This document shows positions 1 through 6,525 of a stretch of 64,000 nucleotides of DNA, piece by piece. Made by a program: the position numbers and the translations under genes. The notes beneath the pieces were generated by a model, which was not told the DNA's origin, did not search any database, and saw nothing but the letters and a program-made list of their open reading frames with translations. How positions within the stretch are numbered: position 1 is the first letter of the stretch; each line of letters starts with the position of its first letter. The stretch is taken from positions 1 through 64,000 of the forward strand of contig CAMRWU010000008.1 in assembly GCA_947054505.1 (NCBI GenBank). The letters run 5' to 3'. Source of the stretch: an uncultured Pseudomonadota bacterium. GTDB taxonomy: Bacteria > Pseudomonadota > Alphaproteobacteria > RF32 > CAG-239.

Positions 1-17
1 CTGGTCTAAGGCTATCT

Positions 18-55
18 AAAAAGGAACCCTCGCAATTAGCGAGGGTTCCTTTTTT
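18..55 (+). terminator. Intrinsic terminator of an upstream gene outside the window
   Basis: A 13-bp perfect stem (21-33 with 39-51) with a 5-nt loop AATTA is followed by a T run. It closes a transcript entering from the left edge. By the usual order tuf-tRNA-Trp-secE the upstream gene could be tuf, but that is inference. Confidence 0.9.
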
Positions 56-150
56 ATAGATGGAAGTTTTTGGTTTTTGATGGGGGTAATTATTGTTTGA
101 CAAATTTTGTCAATAGTGGTATTGTTCAGTAGTTTTCTAAAAATCATGTG

Positions 151-160
151 AATTATTAAT
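151..160 (+). promoter_or_regulatory. AATTATTAAT leader motif before orphan gene
   Basis: The 10-mer AATTATTAAT lies exactly 16 nt before the ATG at 177. The same 10-mer (or its T/C variant) precedes several other orphan genes in the window, with the same 16-nt spacing at 60414-60423 and on the minus strand at 11071-11080. The function is unknown. Confidence 0.45.
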
Positions 161-176
161 TTAATATCTAATTTTT

Positions 177-491
177 ATGTTTGATACAGAAATTTTTCGC
201 CTGTTTATCTGGGCCGCTTTTCATGTTCTCATTGTAATCGAGATACTTCTTGATGTTGTTGTGTTGCATTGGCCTTTTGATGGGAAATGGTGCGTACGAG
301 CATGGGAGCATTTTATTGTTTATGGCGTTATGGCTGCGGGATTATACTATCGTTTGCAAATGCCTGAACAAGTTGGTATTATGGGGCTAAAAGTACTTTT
401 TATTTTTTCCCTTGTGGTTTGTATTCTTAGTGTGTTACTTCTTACGTGGATTTACTATCGTTTTTTTCACTTTAAAGAAGATTTATACTAG
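177..491 (+). CDS. Small hypothetical membrane protein (104 aa)
   Basis: This is a short hydrophobic protein with about three predicted membrane segments (roughly residues 5-30, 44-60 and 70-97) and a charged C-terminal tail. I do not recognise the family. The ATG at 177 has no Shine-Dalgarno sequence; the leader is almost purely A/T and carries AATTATTAAT 16 nt upstream. It stands alone, after a terminator (18-55) and before a weaker hairpin plus T run. It belongs to the SD-less, single-gene class described in the findings. The coding call rests on the clean hydrophobic pattern and the bounded context. Confidence 0.6.
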   Translation: MFDTEIFRLFIWAAFHVLIVIEILLDVVVLHWPFDGKWCVRAWEHFIVYGVMAAGLYYRLQMPEQVGIMGLKVLFIFSLVVCILSVLLLTWIYYRFFHFKEDLY

Positions 492-502
492 TCATAGAAC
501 TA

Positions 503-545
503 GAAACCTTCCTGCTATTCAATAGGTGAAAGGCTTTTTTTTATT
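503..545 (+). terminator. Weak intrinsic terminator after the small membrane gene
   Basis: An imperfect hairpin (CCTT near 506 with AAGG near 531, inner CCT with AGG) is followed by an eight-T run. It is weaker than most terminators in the window because of bulges. Confidence 0.5.
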
Positions 546-574
546 ATGTTTTGGTGATATTGCTAAAAAAAGAC

Positions 575-602
575 TTGATTAATTTATGTTTTGTGATATT
601 TA
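575..602 (+). promoter_or_regulatory. Candidate promoter of tRNA-Trp
   Basis: TTGATT (575-580), a 16-nt spacer and TATTTA (597-602) preceded by TGA (extended -10). The start would fall a few bases upstream of the tRNA 5' end. Confidence 0.45.
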
Positions 603-619
603 CATATCCGTATTCAAAT

Positions 620-695
620 AGGGGTATAGCTCAGTTGGTAGAGCATCGGTCTCCAAAACCGAGGGTCGTGAGTTCGAATCTTACTGCCCCTGCCA
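620..695 (+). tRNA. tRNA-Trp (anticodon CCA)
   Basis: This is a complete cloverleaf. The acceptor stem AGGGGTA (620-626) pairs with TGCCCCT (685-691). The D arm contains AGCTCAGTTGGTAGAGC, the anticodon stem TCGGT/ACCGA encloses loop CTCCAAA with anticodon CCA at 653-655, and the T loop is TTCGAAT. The discriminator is G and CCA is encoded (693-695). tRNA-Trp directly before secE is a common bacterial arrangement; here about 5 kb of accessory DNA separates them. The last seven bases plus the downstream region are repeated at 2651. Confidence 0.97.
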
Positions 696-870
696 CTCAA
701 GATGAAGGCGCTGAAAAGCGTCTTTTTTCTTTATATATCAAGCGCTTAGCTGAGTCCGTGTAAGGTGTGCTAAATGAGGCTGTTTCCCGCAAGTTACACG
801 GACTATCCCAAACAAAATCCTTTATTTTACAATTAGTTAAACTGGTTGGAATCTTATAGCCTATCGGGAT
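689..870 (+). repeat. 182-bp direct repeat, copy 1 (tRNA-Trp 3' end and downstream)
   Basis: Begins at CCTGCCA, the last seven bases of tRNA-Trp, and runs through its terminator. Copy 2 is at 2651-2832, the same length with no gaps and about 164 of 182 positions identical by my count. It contains a 10-bp inverted repeat (754-763 with 794-803). The copies lie 1,962 bp apart and enclose two hypothetical genes. It may be the boundary of an integrated or duplicated segment. Confidence 0.85.
705..728 (+). terminator. Terminator of tRNA-Trp
   Basis: Stem AAGGCGC/GCGTCTT (one G-T pair), loop TGAAAA and a T run. The same terminator is repeated inside copy 2 of the 182-bp repeat (about 2667-2690). 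Confidence 0.8.
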
Positions 871-1222
871 TATTGTGCATCAAAAATCGGATTTGGAAAA
901 AAGCATTTAAGGTTGACGACGATTTATTTTGCTGATGAAGAAGATATGTTATCAGCACTGGGACCGCGTATCCCGTCTGTGGCTCGGCTACTCCCATCCC
1001 GTATCCGCCAGCTTGGACGGCACTCCTCCTGCGGCTAGCTAAAAAACATCTGTCCTAAATATATATGCCAAAATCTGGACAAGGCCTTTACGTGCGAGGA
1101 GTTAAAATCAGCACAGTTACTTTTAGTAAGAAGCCTAAATAAAAAGAGAAGTCGAAACCTCTCTTTTATAAAGAAACCTCCCGTCCTTAAGGGCAAGAGG
1201 TCCAAATCCATTTTTAAGTATT
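850..1222 (+). other. Interrupted open frame, unrecognised, possible gene remnant
   Basis: One forward frame stays open from about 850 to a TGA at 1222 except for a single TAG at 1036. The conceptual product has no start with a ribosome site and no motif I recognise. It lies inside the segment bounded by the tRNA-Trp repeats. It could be a decayed gene or chance; the rest of 764-1227 holds only the repeat copy and a short hairpin (1142-1167). Confidence 0.2.
1142..1167 (-). terminator. Weak terminator for the 112-aa gene
   Basis: The 7-bp inverted repeat AAAAGAG/CTCTTTT, read on the minus strand, ends in a T run. It lies 60 bp past the stop of the gene at 1228-1566. Confidence 0.4.
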
Positions 1223-1227
1223 GAGAC

Positions 1228-1566
1228 TTACTTTAGGCGATAAGTCCCTTGTTCGCCTTCGACTTTTTCAAGCGGATATTTACCGCCGGCGGCCATTGCA
1301 AACAATTTATTCATAATCTGGACGTTGGTTTTTGCTTTGCTGTCGCCGTTCTCGACAAAGCTGCGATAATAAGCAACGGTAACCTGATTAACGGTCAGTT
1401 TTTCGATACCTACATCTTTAGCTTTTATGAACAACTCCATCAGCCTTTCGCCAAAGACATCTTGCTTACCCCTTCCAATCTTTACCTTATCTTTCTCTTT
1501 TATATCGGACAAGTCTTCCGTATCAAAAAGCTTTTGCACTTTTTTAATCTGTTCGCTGTTAGCCAT
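1228..1566 (-). CDS. Hypothetical 112-aa protein in the tRNA-Trp segment
   Basis: I do not recognise this protein. The N-terminal third is charged and helical, the middle is helix-rich, and the C-terminus (a lysine-rich glycine turn, ending TYRLK) looks like the wing of a winged-helix fold, which is only an impression. The start is supported by AGGAG eight bases before the ATG at 1566, so unlike the orphan class it has a normal ribosome-binding site. It sits between the two 182-bp repeats, convergent to nothing and divergent from 2101-2532. It may be cargo of an integrated segment, possibly a small DNA-binding protein. Confidence 0.6.
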   Translation of the reverse strand: MANSEQIKKVQKLFDTEDLSDIKEKDKVKIGRGKQDVFGERLMELFIKAKDVGIEKLTVNQVTVAYYRSFVENGDSKAKTNVQIMNKLFAMAAGGKYPLEKVEGEQGTYRLK

Positions 1567-2100
1567 CTCATAACTCCTAAAATGCTTTTATTTAATATAT
1601 TATATAATAAATATTTTAAAAGTAAAGAACAAAATAAAATTATTTAGCGATTATTCGAAAATTTATTTAAAAAATTTCTTTACAAAATAAAAATATAATA
1701 TATAAAAGAATCGAAAAGCGGATAAAATATAACAACGAAAAAATTGGCTTTTAGTTATAATACATTGTAAATACGAAGAATTAACAACAAACACGAAGAT
1801 TGCTGACAGCTTATTGCGATTCGCAAATTTAGTGAAAGGGAGGTGCCGACATAAAAAGATAAGCAAATAAGCAGGCTAACGCCTAAAGCTTTTAAAACAA
1901 AAAAAGACCGAATATGCAACAACATATTCAGTCAGTTTTGAAAGCTAAACCGAGACTGTTGAAATCCGGTTAACTATACATCTCATATAGTTTATACCGC
2001 AAATATTTTTATTTGTAAACGATTTTTTCAGTCTCGGCTTCTTAAACCCCAAGTTTCATACTTGGATTATTTAAATTTGTATTCAAGAAAAGGATAAAAA
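1567..2100. other. Gene-free AT-rich region with inverted repeats
   Basis: No convincing gene is visible; the region is very AT-rich. It holds a 7-bp inverted repeat GAATATG/CATATTC (about 1912-1931) and a 9-bp inverted repeat CCGAGACTG (1950-1958) with CAGTCTCGG (2029-2037), 70 bp apart. It lies between two divergent genes, so it probably contains their promoters; the hairpins may mark a regulatory or replication-type site. Confidence 0.3.
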
Positions 2101-2532
2101 ATGAATACAGCTAAAGAAGCCTTTGAGGCTAAAGTTTATGATGAGACTGAAGAAATTAAAGTTTCATCAACAATAACCGAACAGGAAATTGAAAATATTT
2201 CCGATTCAAATGCTAATGATAATGGTGACGGAGATTTTACTCCGCCGCCATTACAAAATAAGGACAAAGAAGCAGATACGTCAGCGTCCGCTCTTGATGA
2301 AGAACAAATTGAGGCAGAATGTGCCAAACTGAATTATCAAGTCGCTTTGGCGGCCAATAGATGTCTGGAAGAAAAATTCTCTGCGAATTTGTCACTAATT
2401 CCCAAAGAAAATCACTCTATGGTTATTCCTGATGACCCTAAAGAACTAGACAGCTTTATCAAAGTTAGTGAAGCAGCCTTAAATGCAGCAGACAAAATCT
2501 TGCACAAGCTAGATATCAGCGCGCAAGAGTAA
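2101..2532 (+). CDS. Hypothetical acidic 143-aa protein in the tRNA-Trp segment
   Basis: The first 75 residues are acidic and low in complexity; residues 75-143 are predicted helical, with a pattern (ending KILHKLDISAQE) that looks like a small helical domain. I do not recognise the family; a phage small-terminase-like or packaging-type role crossed my mind but cannot be supported. AAAGGA lies seven bases before the ATG. It is the last gene before copy 2 of the 182-bp repeat, so it is probably cargo of the same segment as 1228-1566. Confidence 0.55.
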   Translation: MNTAKEAFEAKVYDETEEIKVSSTITEQEIENISDSNANDNGDGDFTPPPLQNKDKEADTSASALDEEQIEAECAKLNYQVALAANRCLEEKFSANLSLIPKENHSMVIPDDPKELDSFIKVSEAALNAADKILHKLDISAQE

Positions 2533-2650
2533 AATATTATCTATCTTTAGTGTATAGTTAGAATATTTATATTACAGAGAAAAGTCAAAGATTTTTTAAA
2601 ACTATAGGCATACTAGTATTGCAATATGGTCCGTGTATTGCACAATGTGT

Positions 2651-2832
2651 CCTGCCACTCAAGATAAAGGCGCTGAAAAGCGTCTTTTTTCTTTATATAT
2701 CAAGCACTTAGCTGAGTCCGTGTGAGGTGTGCTAAATGAGGCTGTTTCCCGCTGGTTACACGGACTATCCCAGACGAAATTCCTTATTTTACAAGTAGTT
2801 AATGCGGTTTAAATCCTATTGCCTTTCGGGAT
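2651..2832 (+). repeat. 182-bp direct repeat, copy 2
   Basis: Starts at CCTGCCA, matching the 3' end of tRNA-Trp, and carries a second copy of the tRNA terminator. The internal 10-bp stem (2716-2725 with 2756-2765) differs from copy 1 by one A-to-G change that turns an A-U pair into G-U, so the hairpin is kept. Ends in CGGGAT like copy 1. The rest of 2533-2953 shows only AT-rich DNA and a promoter-like TTGACA at 2861. Confidence 0.85.
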
Positions 2833-2953
2833 ATGTTGGTTAGCATATTGATAATTTTTTTTGACAAGTTTATTACGCAATCAGAATTAACTTAAATTTA
2901 AGAGCCAACGCATTACGCTAATACAATCCATATTAATAATTCGGTAAAGGAAA

Positions 2954-3673
2954 ATGAACAGACGAGAATTTTTGAAATTGACAGCAGAAAGTGCAATTCT
3001 TATGGCAACAACAGGTATCCGCAAAGCCATTGCCGAAGAAAACGCCCCCAAACGCCTAATCTTTTATTTCACAGCGACGGGAAACAGTTTATATATCGCC
3101 AAAGAATTGGGAGGAGAGCTTATCAGTATTCCTCAAATTATAAAAAATGCGGATTTGAACTATACCGCAGATGAAATTGGCATTATATATCCGATTTATC
3201 AAAGCAAGGCTCCGGAAATAGTACAGAAATTTATTAAGAAAGCAAAACTAACCGCGCCTTATAAATTTGCTATCGGAACTTATGGTAAAAAACAATGTAA
3301 CGCCGTGGAACTGTTTGATGAACTGGCTAAAGAAAATGGTTATACGTTTGATTATATCAACACTATGCTGATGGTTGATAATTTTTTACCTCGTTTTGAT
3401 ATGAATGAAGAACTAAAGATTGATAAACACGAAGATGAACAATTACAGCAGATTAAGGCAGATTTGAACGCCCATAAAAAATGGCACCAACCTGTTACAC
3501 AAGAAGATAGGGATTTCAGAAACTCAATTGTTAAACAATATGGTGAAATGCTTCCGGTTTGTGGTGGTATATTAGCACAGAAGATGTTAAAAATCAATGT
3601 TGTAAAGTCCGTAAATCTCCTATATGCTCTGCCAAAAAAAGAACCGTCCGAAAGGGAGGTTTTTTGCAGGTGA
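2954..3673 (+). CDS. Flavodoxin-like Tat-exported protein, C-terminally truncated
   Basis: The N-terminus has a twin-arginine signal (NRREFLKL, residues 2-9, then a hydrophobic stretch and an Ala-rich cleavage region). Residues 34-170 look like a flavodoxin fold; the phosphate loop TATGNS is at about 41-46. Related proteins (the EFR1 type) carry a C-terminal two-[4Fe-4S] ferredoxin domain with CxxCxxC motifs; here that is absent. The last 15 codons instead run through a terminator-like hairpin (3642-3665), suggesting that the 3' end was lost. AAAGGA precedes the ATG. It lies just after the second tRNA-Trp repeat. If still made, it could bind FMN in the periplasm; redox partners are unknown. 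Confidence 0.6.
   Translation: MNRREFLKLTAESAILMATTGIRKAIAEENAPKRLIFYFTATGNSLYIAKELGGELISIPQIIKNADLNYTADEIGIIYPIYQSKAPEIVQKFIKKAKLTAPYKFAIGTYGKKQCNAVELFDELAKENGYTFDYINTMLMVDNFLPRFDMNEELKIDKHEDEQLQQIKADLNAHKKWHQPVTQEDRDFRNSIVKQYGEMLPVCGGILAQKMLKINVVKSVNLLYALPKKEPSEREVFCR
3642..3665 (+). terminator. Terminator overlapping the end of the flavodoxin-like gene
   Basis: Stem AACCGTCC/GGGAGGTT with one mismatch, tetraloop GAAA, then T run. It lies within the last codons of the truncated gene. Confidence 0.55.
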
Positions 3674-3714
3674 GGATGTATGTTTTTTTGTTTTGAGGGA
3701 AAAGGGAGTGATAC

Positions 3715-3752
3715 AAAAGCCTCTAAAGTTTGGGTACTTTAGAGGCTTTTTT
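3715..3752. terminator. Strong bidirectional terminator
   Basis: A 15-bp perfect stem (AAAAGCCTCTAAAGT with its complement) with a 6-nt loop and T/A tracts on both sides. It serves the gene at 2954 from the left and the small zinc-ribbon gene from the right. Confidence 0.9.
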
Positions 3753-3763
3753 ATTAAAGGGGA

Positions 3764-3928
3764 TCAGTCGTCCCAGTGTTCATGACCGCAGTGATTGCAG
3801 TACAGGTAGTGTCCTTGTTTTGGTTTGTTTGACTCGAAAGTGTTTTGAGACTTACACTCGGGACAAGGAGTCCGCTTGGAGCCATTCTCTAAACGAGAAG
3901 AGCGTTTTGCGTTGTTCTGTGGTTCCAT
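3764..3928 (-). CDS. Small zinc-ribbon protein (54 aa)
   Basis: The frame encodes 54 residues: a basic N-terminus (about residues 8-19, several Arg/Lys), then CPEC at about 22-25 and CNHC at about 44-47, then HEHWDD. Two CxxC knuckles some 20 residues apart are typical of a rubredoxin-knuckle zinc ribbon that binds nucleic acid or protein. No Shine-Dalgarno is present; the leader is A/T only. A promoter TTGACA-17-TACAAA is at 3973-4001, and a strong terminator follows directly. It is a stand-alone gene of the orphan class. The opposite-strand frame over the same DNA has no such motif. Confidence 0.6.
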   Translation of the reverse strand: MEPQNNAKRSSRLENGSKRTPCPECKSQNTFESNKPKQGHYLYCNHCGHEHWDD

Positions 3929-3972
3929 AATTTTATACTTAAATAATACATCAATGATACAAATTTTATAGT

Positions 3973-4001
3973 TTTGTAGCTTGAATTTAAAATTTTGTCA
4001 A
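3973..4001 (-). promoter_or_regulatory. Candidate promoter of the zinc-ribbon gene
   Basis: On the minus strand TTGACA (4001-3996), 17-nt spacer, TACAAA (3978-3973). The -35 is perfect; the -10 is weak. Confidence 0.45.
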
Positions 4002-4076
4002 TGTTTTTCTGCTTTGGGGCGGATATGATTGTATCTGATATGGAATTTGTGCGGATGGGGATGATAATCAAAAAAA

Positions 4077-4106
4077 ACACCATCTTTTAATTGAGATGGT
4101 GTTTTT
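4077..4106 (-). terminator. Terminator of the 228-aa orphan gene
   Basis: Stem ACACCATCT/AGATGGTGT with A and T tracts on either side, so it can work in both directions. Confidence 0.85.
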
Positions 4107-4122
4107 TGATAAAGAATGGAAA

Positions 4123-4809
4123 TCAGACTTCAATGAAAAGGTGTTCCCAACCTTTGAGGAGGAGGATTAGGTTGGTTTTTTCCTCGTGTACTACCTGAGA
4201 CAGAAATTGTCCATCGGCGTTGCGGATTTTGGAACTGCGATGCAGATTGAGGAAAGCCTCGTTTACACTTCCGTTGAAGCGTTTCCATTCTGTGCTCCGG
4301 TCCGTTTTGGTATCAATACACCAGAAATCTTCTTTTTCAGAGATTTGTTCCAATCCCAGAGCGTCGAGATAAACATTTATGATATGGCGTTGTGCCAAGA
4401 TGCTCTCCAGTTCGGCAGGAACGGTAATGTATCTTGCGGTGCCATTGTATCCGCTGTTTGCCAATTTCAAAGCTTCGATAAATGAATCAACTTTGAACAA
4501 AGATTGATTTTGTTTGTCTCGGCAAAGACTGATGCGTAAATTTCCGATTTGTAGAGCGGCAACTTTATCTGTGTTTTCTCGTTCTACTAAAAGTTTGACT
4601 TTGCCGCGATCTTGTTCGGCAAGTCTGGCTTCGCATGCTTCAGCGATGATTCTTAATTGTTTGTTGACGCAGGGGCGAACCTGAGGAACTAGTGTCGATT
4701 GACACGATTTTTTCTGAGGGGTTTGTATTTTTTTCTTCGTTTTTTTGCAACAAAGAATTGTCAGCAGGACGAGGTTGAGCCCCAGACTGAAATAAAGCAG
4801 TTTTTCCAT
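4123..4809 (-). CDS. Hypothetical membrane-anchored protein (228 aa)
   Basis: I do not recognise this protein. Residues 3-20 form one membrane helix ending in CCKK, followed by a Lys/Gln-rich linker (22-45) and a soluble domain (50-228) without obvious catalytic motifs; the topology suggests a cytoplasmic or periplasmic domain tethered to the inner membrane. No Shine-Dalgarno is seen: AAAATTATTCATT stands directly before the ATG. A consensus sigma-70 promoter (4857-4885) and a terminator (4077-4106) bound it as a single-gene unit. It is a member of the orphan class. Confidence 0.65.
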   Translation of the reverse strand: MEKLLYFSLGLNLVLLTILCCKKTKKKIQTPQKKSCQSTLVPQVRPCVNKQLRIIAEACEARLAEQDRGKVKLLVERENTDKVAALQIGNLRISLCRDKQNQSLFKVDSFIEALKLANSGYNGTARYITVPAELESILAQRHIINVYLDALGLEQISEKEDFWCIDTKTDRSTEWKRFNGSVNEAFLNLHRSSKIRNADGQFLSQVVHEEKTNLILLLKGWEHLFIEV

Positions 4810-4856
4810 AATGAATAATTTTTAAATTGTTGAGTAAGTAATTAATTTGTTATTAC

Positions 4857-4885
4857 TCTATAGGTTGATTTTATCTAATTGTCAA
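4857..4885 (-). promoter_or_regulatory. Consensus promoter of the 228-aa orphan gene
   Basis: Minus strand TTGACA (4885-4880), exactly 17 nt, TATAGA (4862-4857). Predicted leader of about 40 nt with no ribosome-binding site. Confidence 0.8.
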
Positions 4886-4892
4886 GCGCCGA

Positions 4893-4927
4893 CAAAAAAA
4901 GAGAAGCCTCAATGCTTCTCTTTTTTT
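4893..4927. terminator. Bidirectional terminator
   Basis: Stem GAGAAGC/GCTTCTC (4901-4920) flanked by seven A and seven T. It ends the 175-aa gene on the minus strand and overlaps the promoter region of the next one. Confidence 0.85.
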
Positions 4928-4938
4928 GCGGATAACGA

Positions 4939-5466
4939 TTATTTTCCGGCGAGGTACTCTTTATCGAGAATTTCCTGCATGCGGGGTTCTGCATACATGT
5001 CGGTAAAGTTCTTGAAATTGTCAGTCCTGTCCAGTTCCTCCGCCACTGATAAATCCTCAGGCGGGATAAACAGCGTGATTTTTTTGATGGCGGTTTTGTG
5101 TATGAGTATGGGGCAGGCGGCCACACATGTTATTTGACAGAAACCATACATGCCACAGAGCATTGCCCTGATGATCTGATAGTTGTTCAGAGAACCGGTG
5201 TTTTGGGTGAGTTTCTCGATGGCGACGGTAGTGCAGTTTCCGCTTTTATCAAGTCTGAGAAGCGCTTCCAGCGTTCGTCGGAAGATGTTTTCGAAGATTT
5301 GGCTGTTGTCTCTTTTCGTAGCGTTGAGGTTGATGCGGTGAAACTTGTTCTGGGTTTGGTCGGAGGAAACCTTTGTCGGTGCATCCGAGATGTAGGCATC
5401 TGCCTGTTCATGAGTGGGAACATCTGTTTTTACGATGAGCGTTACGCCATAGAATGTTTTTTCCAT
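4939..5466 (-). CDS. Hypothetical soluble protein (175 aa)
   Basis: I do not recognise this protein; it has no signal peptide. It has a few cysteines in its middle (about residues 107-120: CGMYGFCQITCVAAC), which could bind metal but form no known motif, and helical predicted structure around them. The start at 5466 (MEKTFYG) is chosen because it follows the A/T leader AAAATTATCATTT typical of the orphan class; a longer in-frame start at 5559 is possible but would lie in promoter DNA. A terminator follows the stop. It is the last gene before secE and faces away from it. Confidence 0.55.
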   Translation of the reverse strand: MEKTFYGVTLIVKTDVPTHEQADAYISDAPTKVSSDQTQNKFHRINLNATKRDNSQIFENIFRRTLEALLRLDKSGNCTTVAIEKLTQNTGSLNNYQIIRAMLCGMYGFCQITCVAACPILIHKTAIKKITLFIPPEDLSVAEELDRTDNFKNFTDMYAEPRMQEILDKEYLAGK

Positions 5467-5636
5467 AAATGATAATTTTAAAGTAATTGATTGATAATTT
5501 GAAAAGATGGTTTGATGTATCATATTGGAAAATGTTTGGCAAGAAAAAAGGTGTTGCATTGTCGGGAGGATTGGTTTATGTTCTGGCTCATAAGGTATTT
5601 GTAATCAACAAAAATGGCTGTCTGGATAAAATTGTC

Positions 5637-5665
5637 TTGAAATTCAGGCTGTCATCGTTTATGGT
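5637..5665 (+). promoter_or_regulatory. Candidate promoter of secE-nusG
   Basis: TTGAAA (5637-5642), 17-nt spacer, TATGGT (5660-5665). The predicted start near 5672 lies just before the palindrome at 5676. Confidence 0.5.
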
Positions 5666-5675
5666 TGCTTTAATT

Positions 5676-5690
5676 CTCACGAATCGTGAG
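5676..5690. promoter_or_regulatory. Palindrome CTCACGAATCGTGAG upstream of secE
   Basis: A perfect 7+7 bp palindrome about a central A. Its 13-bp core TCACGAATCGTGA recurs in the rpoB leader at 11390-11402. The one-base loop makes a stable RNA hairpin unlikely, so an operator for a dimeric protein is more likely. Confidence 0.6.
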
Positions 5691-5724
5691 GCGTGTTTAA
5701 TTTATTTTAGAAATGGAAATTTCC

Positions 5725-5922
5725 ATGGCAAAAATCAGTCCGATACAGTTTTTCAGACAGGTAAAGCAAGAAGTTAAAAAAGTTACCTGGCCGACCAGAA
5801 AAGAAGTTTTGCAAAGCTCTTTTATGGTTATTGTACTTGTTGCAATCGCTTCGGCGTTTTTCTTCTTTGTTGACCAGTTGCTCGGCTGGGCTGTTAAGTT
5901 AATTTTTAATCTTGGAGTTTAG
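5725..5922 (+). CDS. secE: Preprotein translocase subunit SecE
   Basis: SecE is the small essential clamp of the SecYEG channel in the inner membrane. The conserved cytoplasmic motif VKKVTWPTRKE (about residues 14-24) and one C-terminal membrane helix (about 30-60) are present; at about 65 aa it is the single-helix short form usual in alphaproteobacteria. Start 5725 (MAKISPIQF) matches the family N-terminus; an in-frame ATG at 5713 would add four residues. Neither has a strong ribosome site. nusG follows after 4 bp. Confidence 0.93.
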   Translation: MAKISPIQFFRQVKQEVKKVTWPTRKEVLQSSFMVIVLVAIASAFFFFVDQLLGWAVKLIFNLGV

Positions 5923-5926
5923 GCCG

Positions 5927-6460
5927 ATGAATCCTCGTTGGTATGTCGTAAATGTTCACTCTGGTTGTGAAAAGAAAGTTGCAGAATCTATCAAAGAACA
6001 AGCCGTTTTGAAGAAAATGGAAGATAAAATCTTTGAAGTTATGATTCCGACAGAAGAAGTTGTTGAAGTTAAAAAAGGTGCGCGTGTCAGTAGTGAACGC
6101 AAGTTTTTCCCCGGTTATATTTTGGTTAAAATGGTTATGACCGATGAAGCTTGGCACTTGGTTAAAGACAATCCGAATGTAACCAATTTTTTGGGTAGCC
6201 GCAATAAGCCGTATCCTATTACAGAAGCTGAAGCTCAACGCATTATCACACAAATGCAGGAAGGTGTTGAGCGTCCTCAGACTATTGTTAATTTTGAAGC
6301 AGGTGAACAGGTTCGTGTTTGTGACGGTCCGTTCTCTTCTTTCATCGGTTTGGTTGAAGAAGTTGATTTGGAAAAATCTCGCCTGAAGGTTTCTGTTTCC
6401 ATCTTCGGACGTTCAACACCGGTTGAACTTGAGTTTTCTCAGGTGGAAAAAGTCAGCTAG
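5927..6460 (+). CDS. nusG: Transcription termination/antitermination factor NusG
   Basis: NusG binds RNA polymerase and couples it to ribosomes or Rho. The N-terminal NGN domain begins WYVVNVHSG (residues 4-12) and includes the [10 protein letters not shown] segment; the C-terminal KOW domain follows ([20 protein letters not shown], about residues 123-142). At 177 aa it is of family length. Start 5927 is supported by TGGAG nine bases upstream; it lies 4 bp after the secE stop, so the two are co-transcribed. A terminator follows at 6478-6514. Confidence 0.96.
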   Translation: MNPRWYVVNVHSGCEKKVAESIKEQAVLKKMEDKIFEVMIPTEEVVEVKKGARVSSERKFFPGYILVKMVMTDEAWHLVKDNPNVTNFLGSRNKPYPITEAEAQRIITQMQEGVERPQTIVNFEAGEQVRVCDGPFSSFIGLVEEVDLEKSRLKVSVSIFGRSTPVELEFSQVEKVS

Positions 6461-6477
6461 TTTTTCTTTTATTTGAT

Positions 6478-6514
6478 AGAACCCTGCCGCTTGTGACGGG
6501 GTTCTTTGTTTTTT
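6478..6514 (+). terminator. Terminator after nusG
   Basis: Stem AGAACCC/GGGTTCT with imperfect inner pairing, followed by a T-rich tract. It lies directly before the mscL start region, so mscL may rely on read-through or its own promoter. Confidence 0.7.
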
Positions 6515-6525
6515 GGGAGATGTTC

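Noticed and set aside
551..763. 70-codon frame across tRNA-Trp
   Set aside because: It reads through the tRNA and its terminator; no ribosome site.
1663..1866. 67-codon frame on the minus strand
   Set aside because: Low-complexity Phe/Lys/Ile from AT-rich DNA, no ribosome site; inverted repeats suggest non-coding.
3730..3930. Forward 66-codon frame opposite the zinc-ribbon gene
   Set aside because: It starts in a terminator and has no motif, whereas the reverse frame has paired CxxC knuckles.
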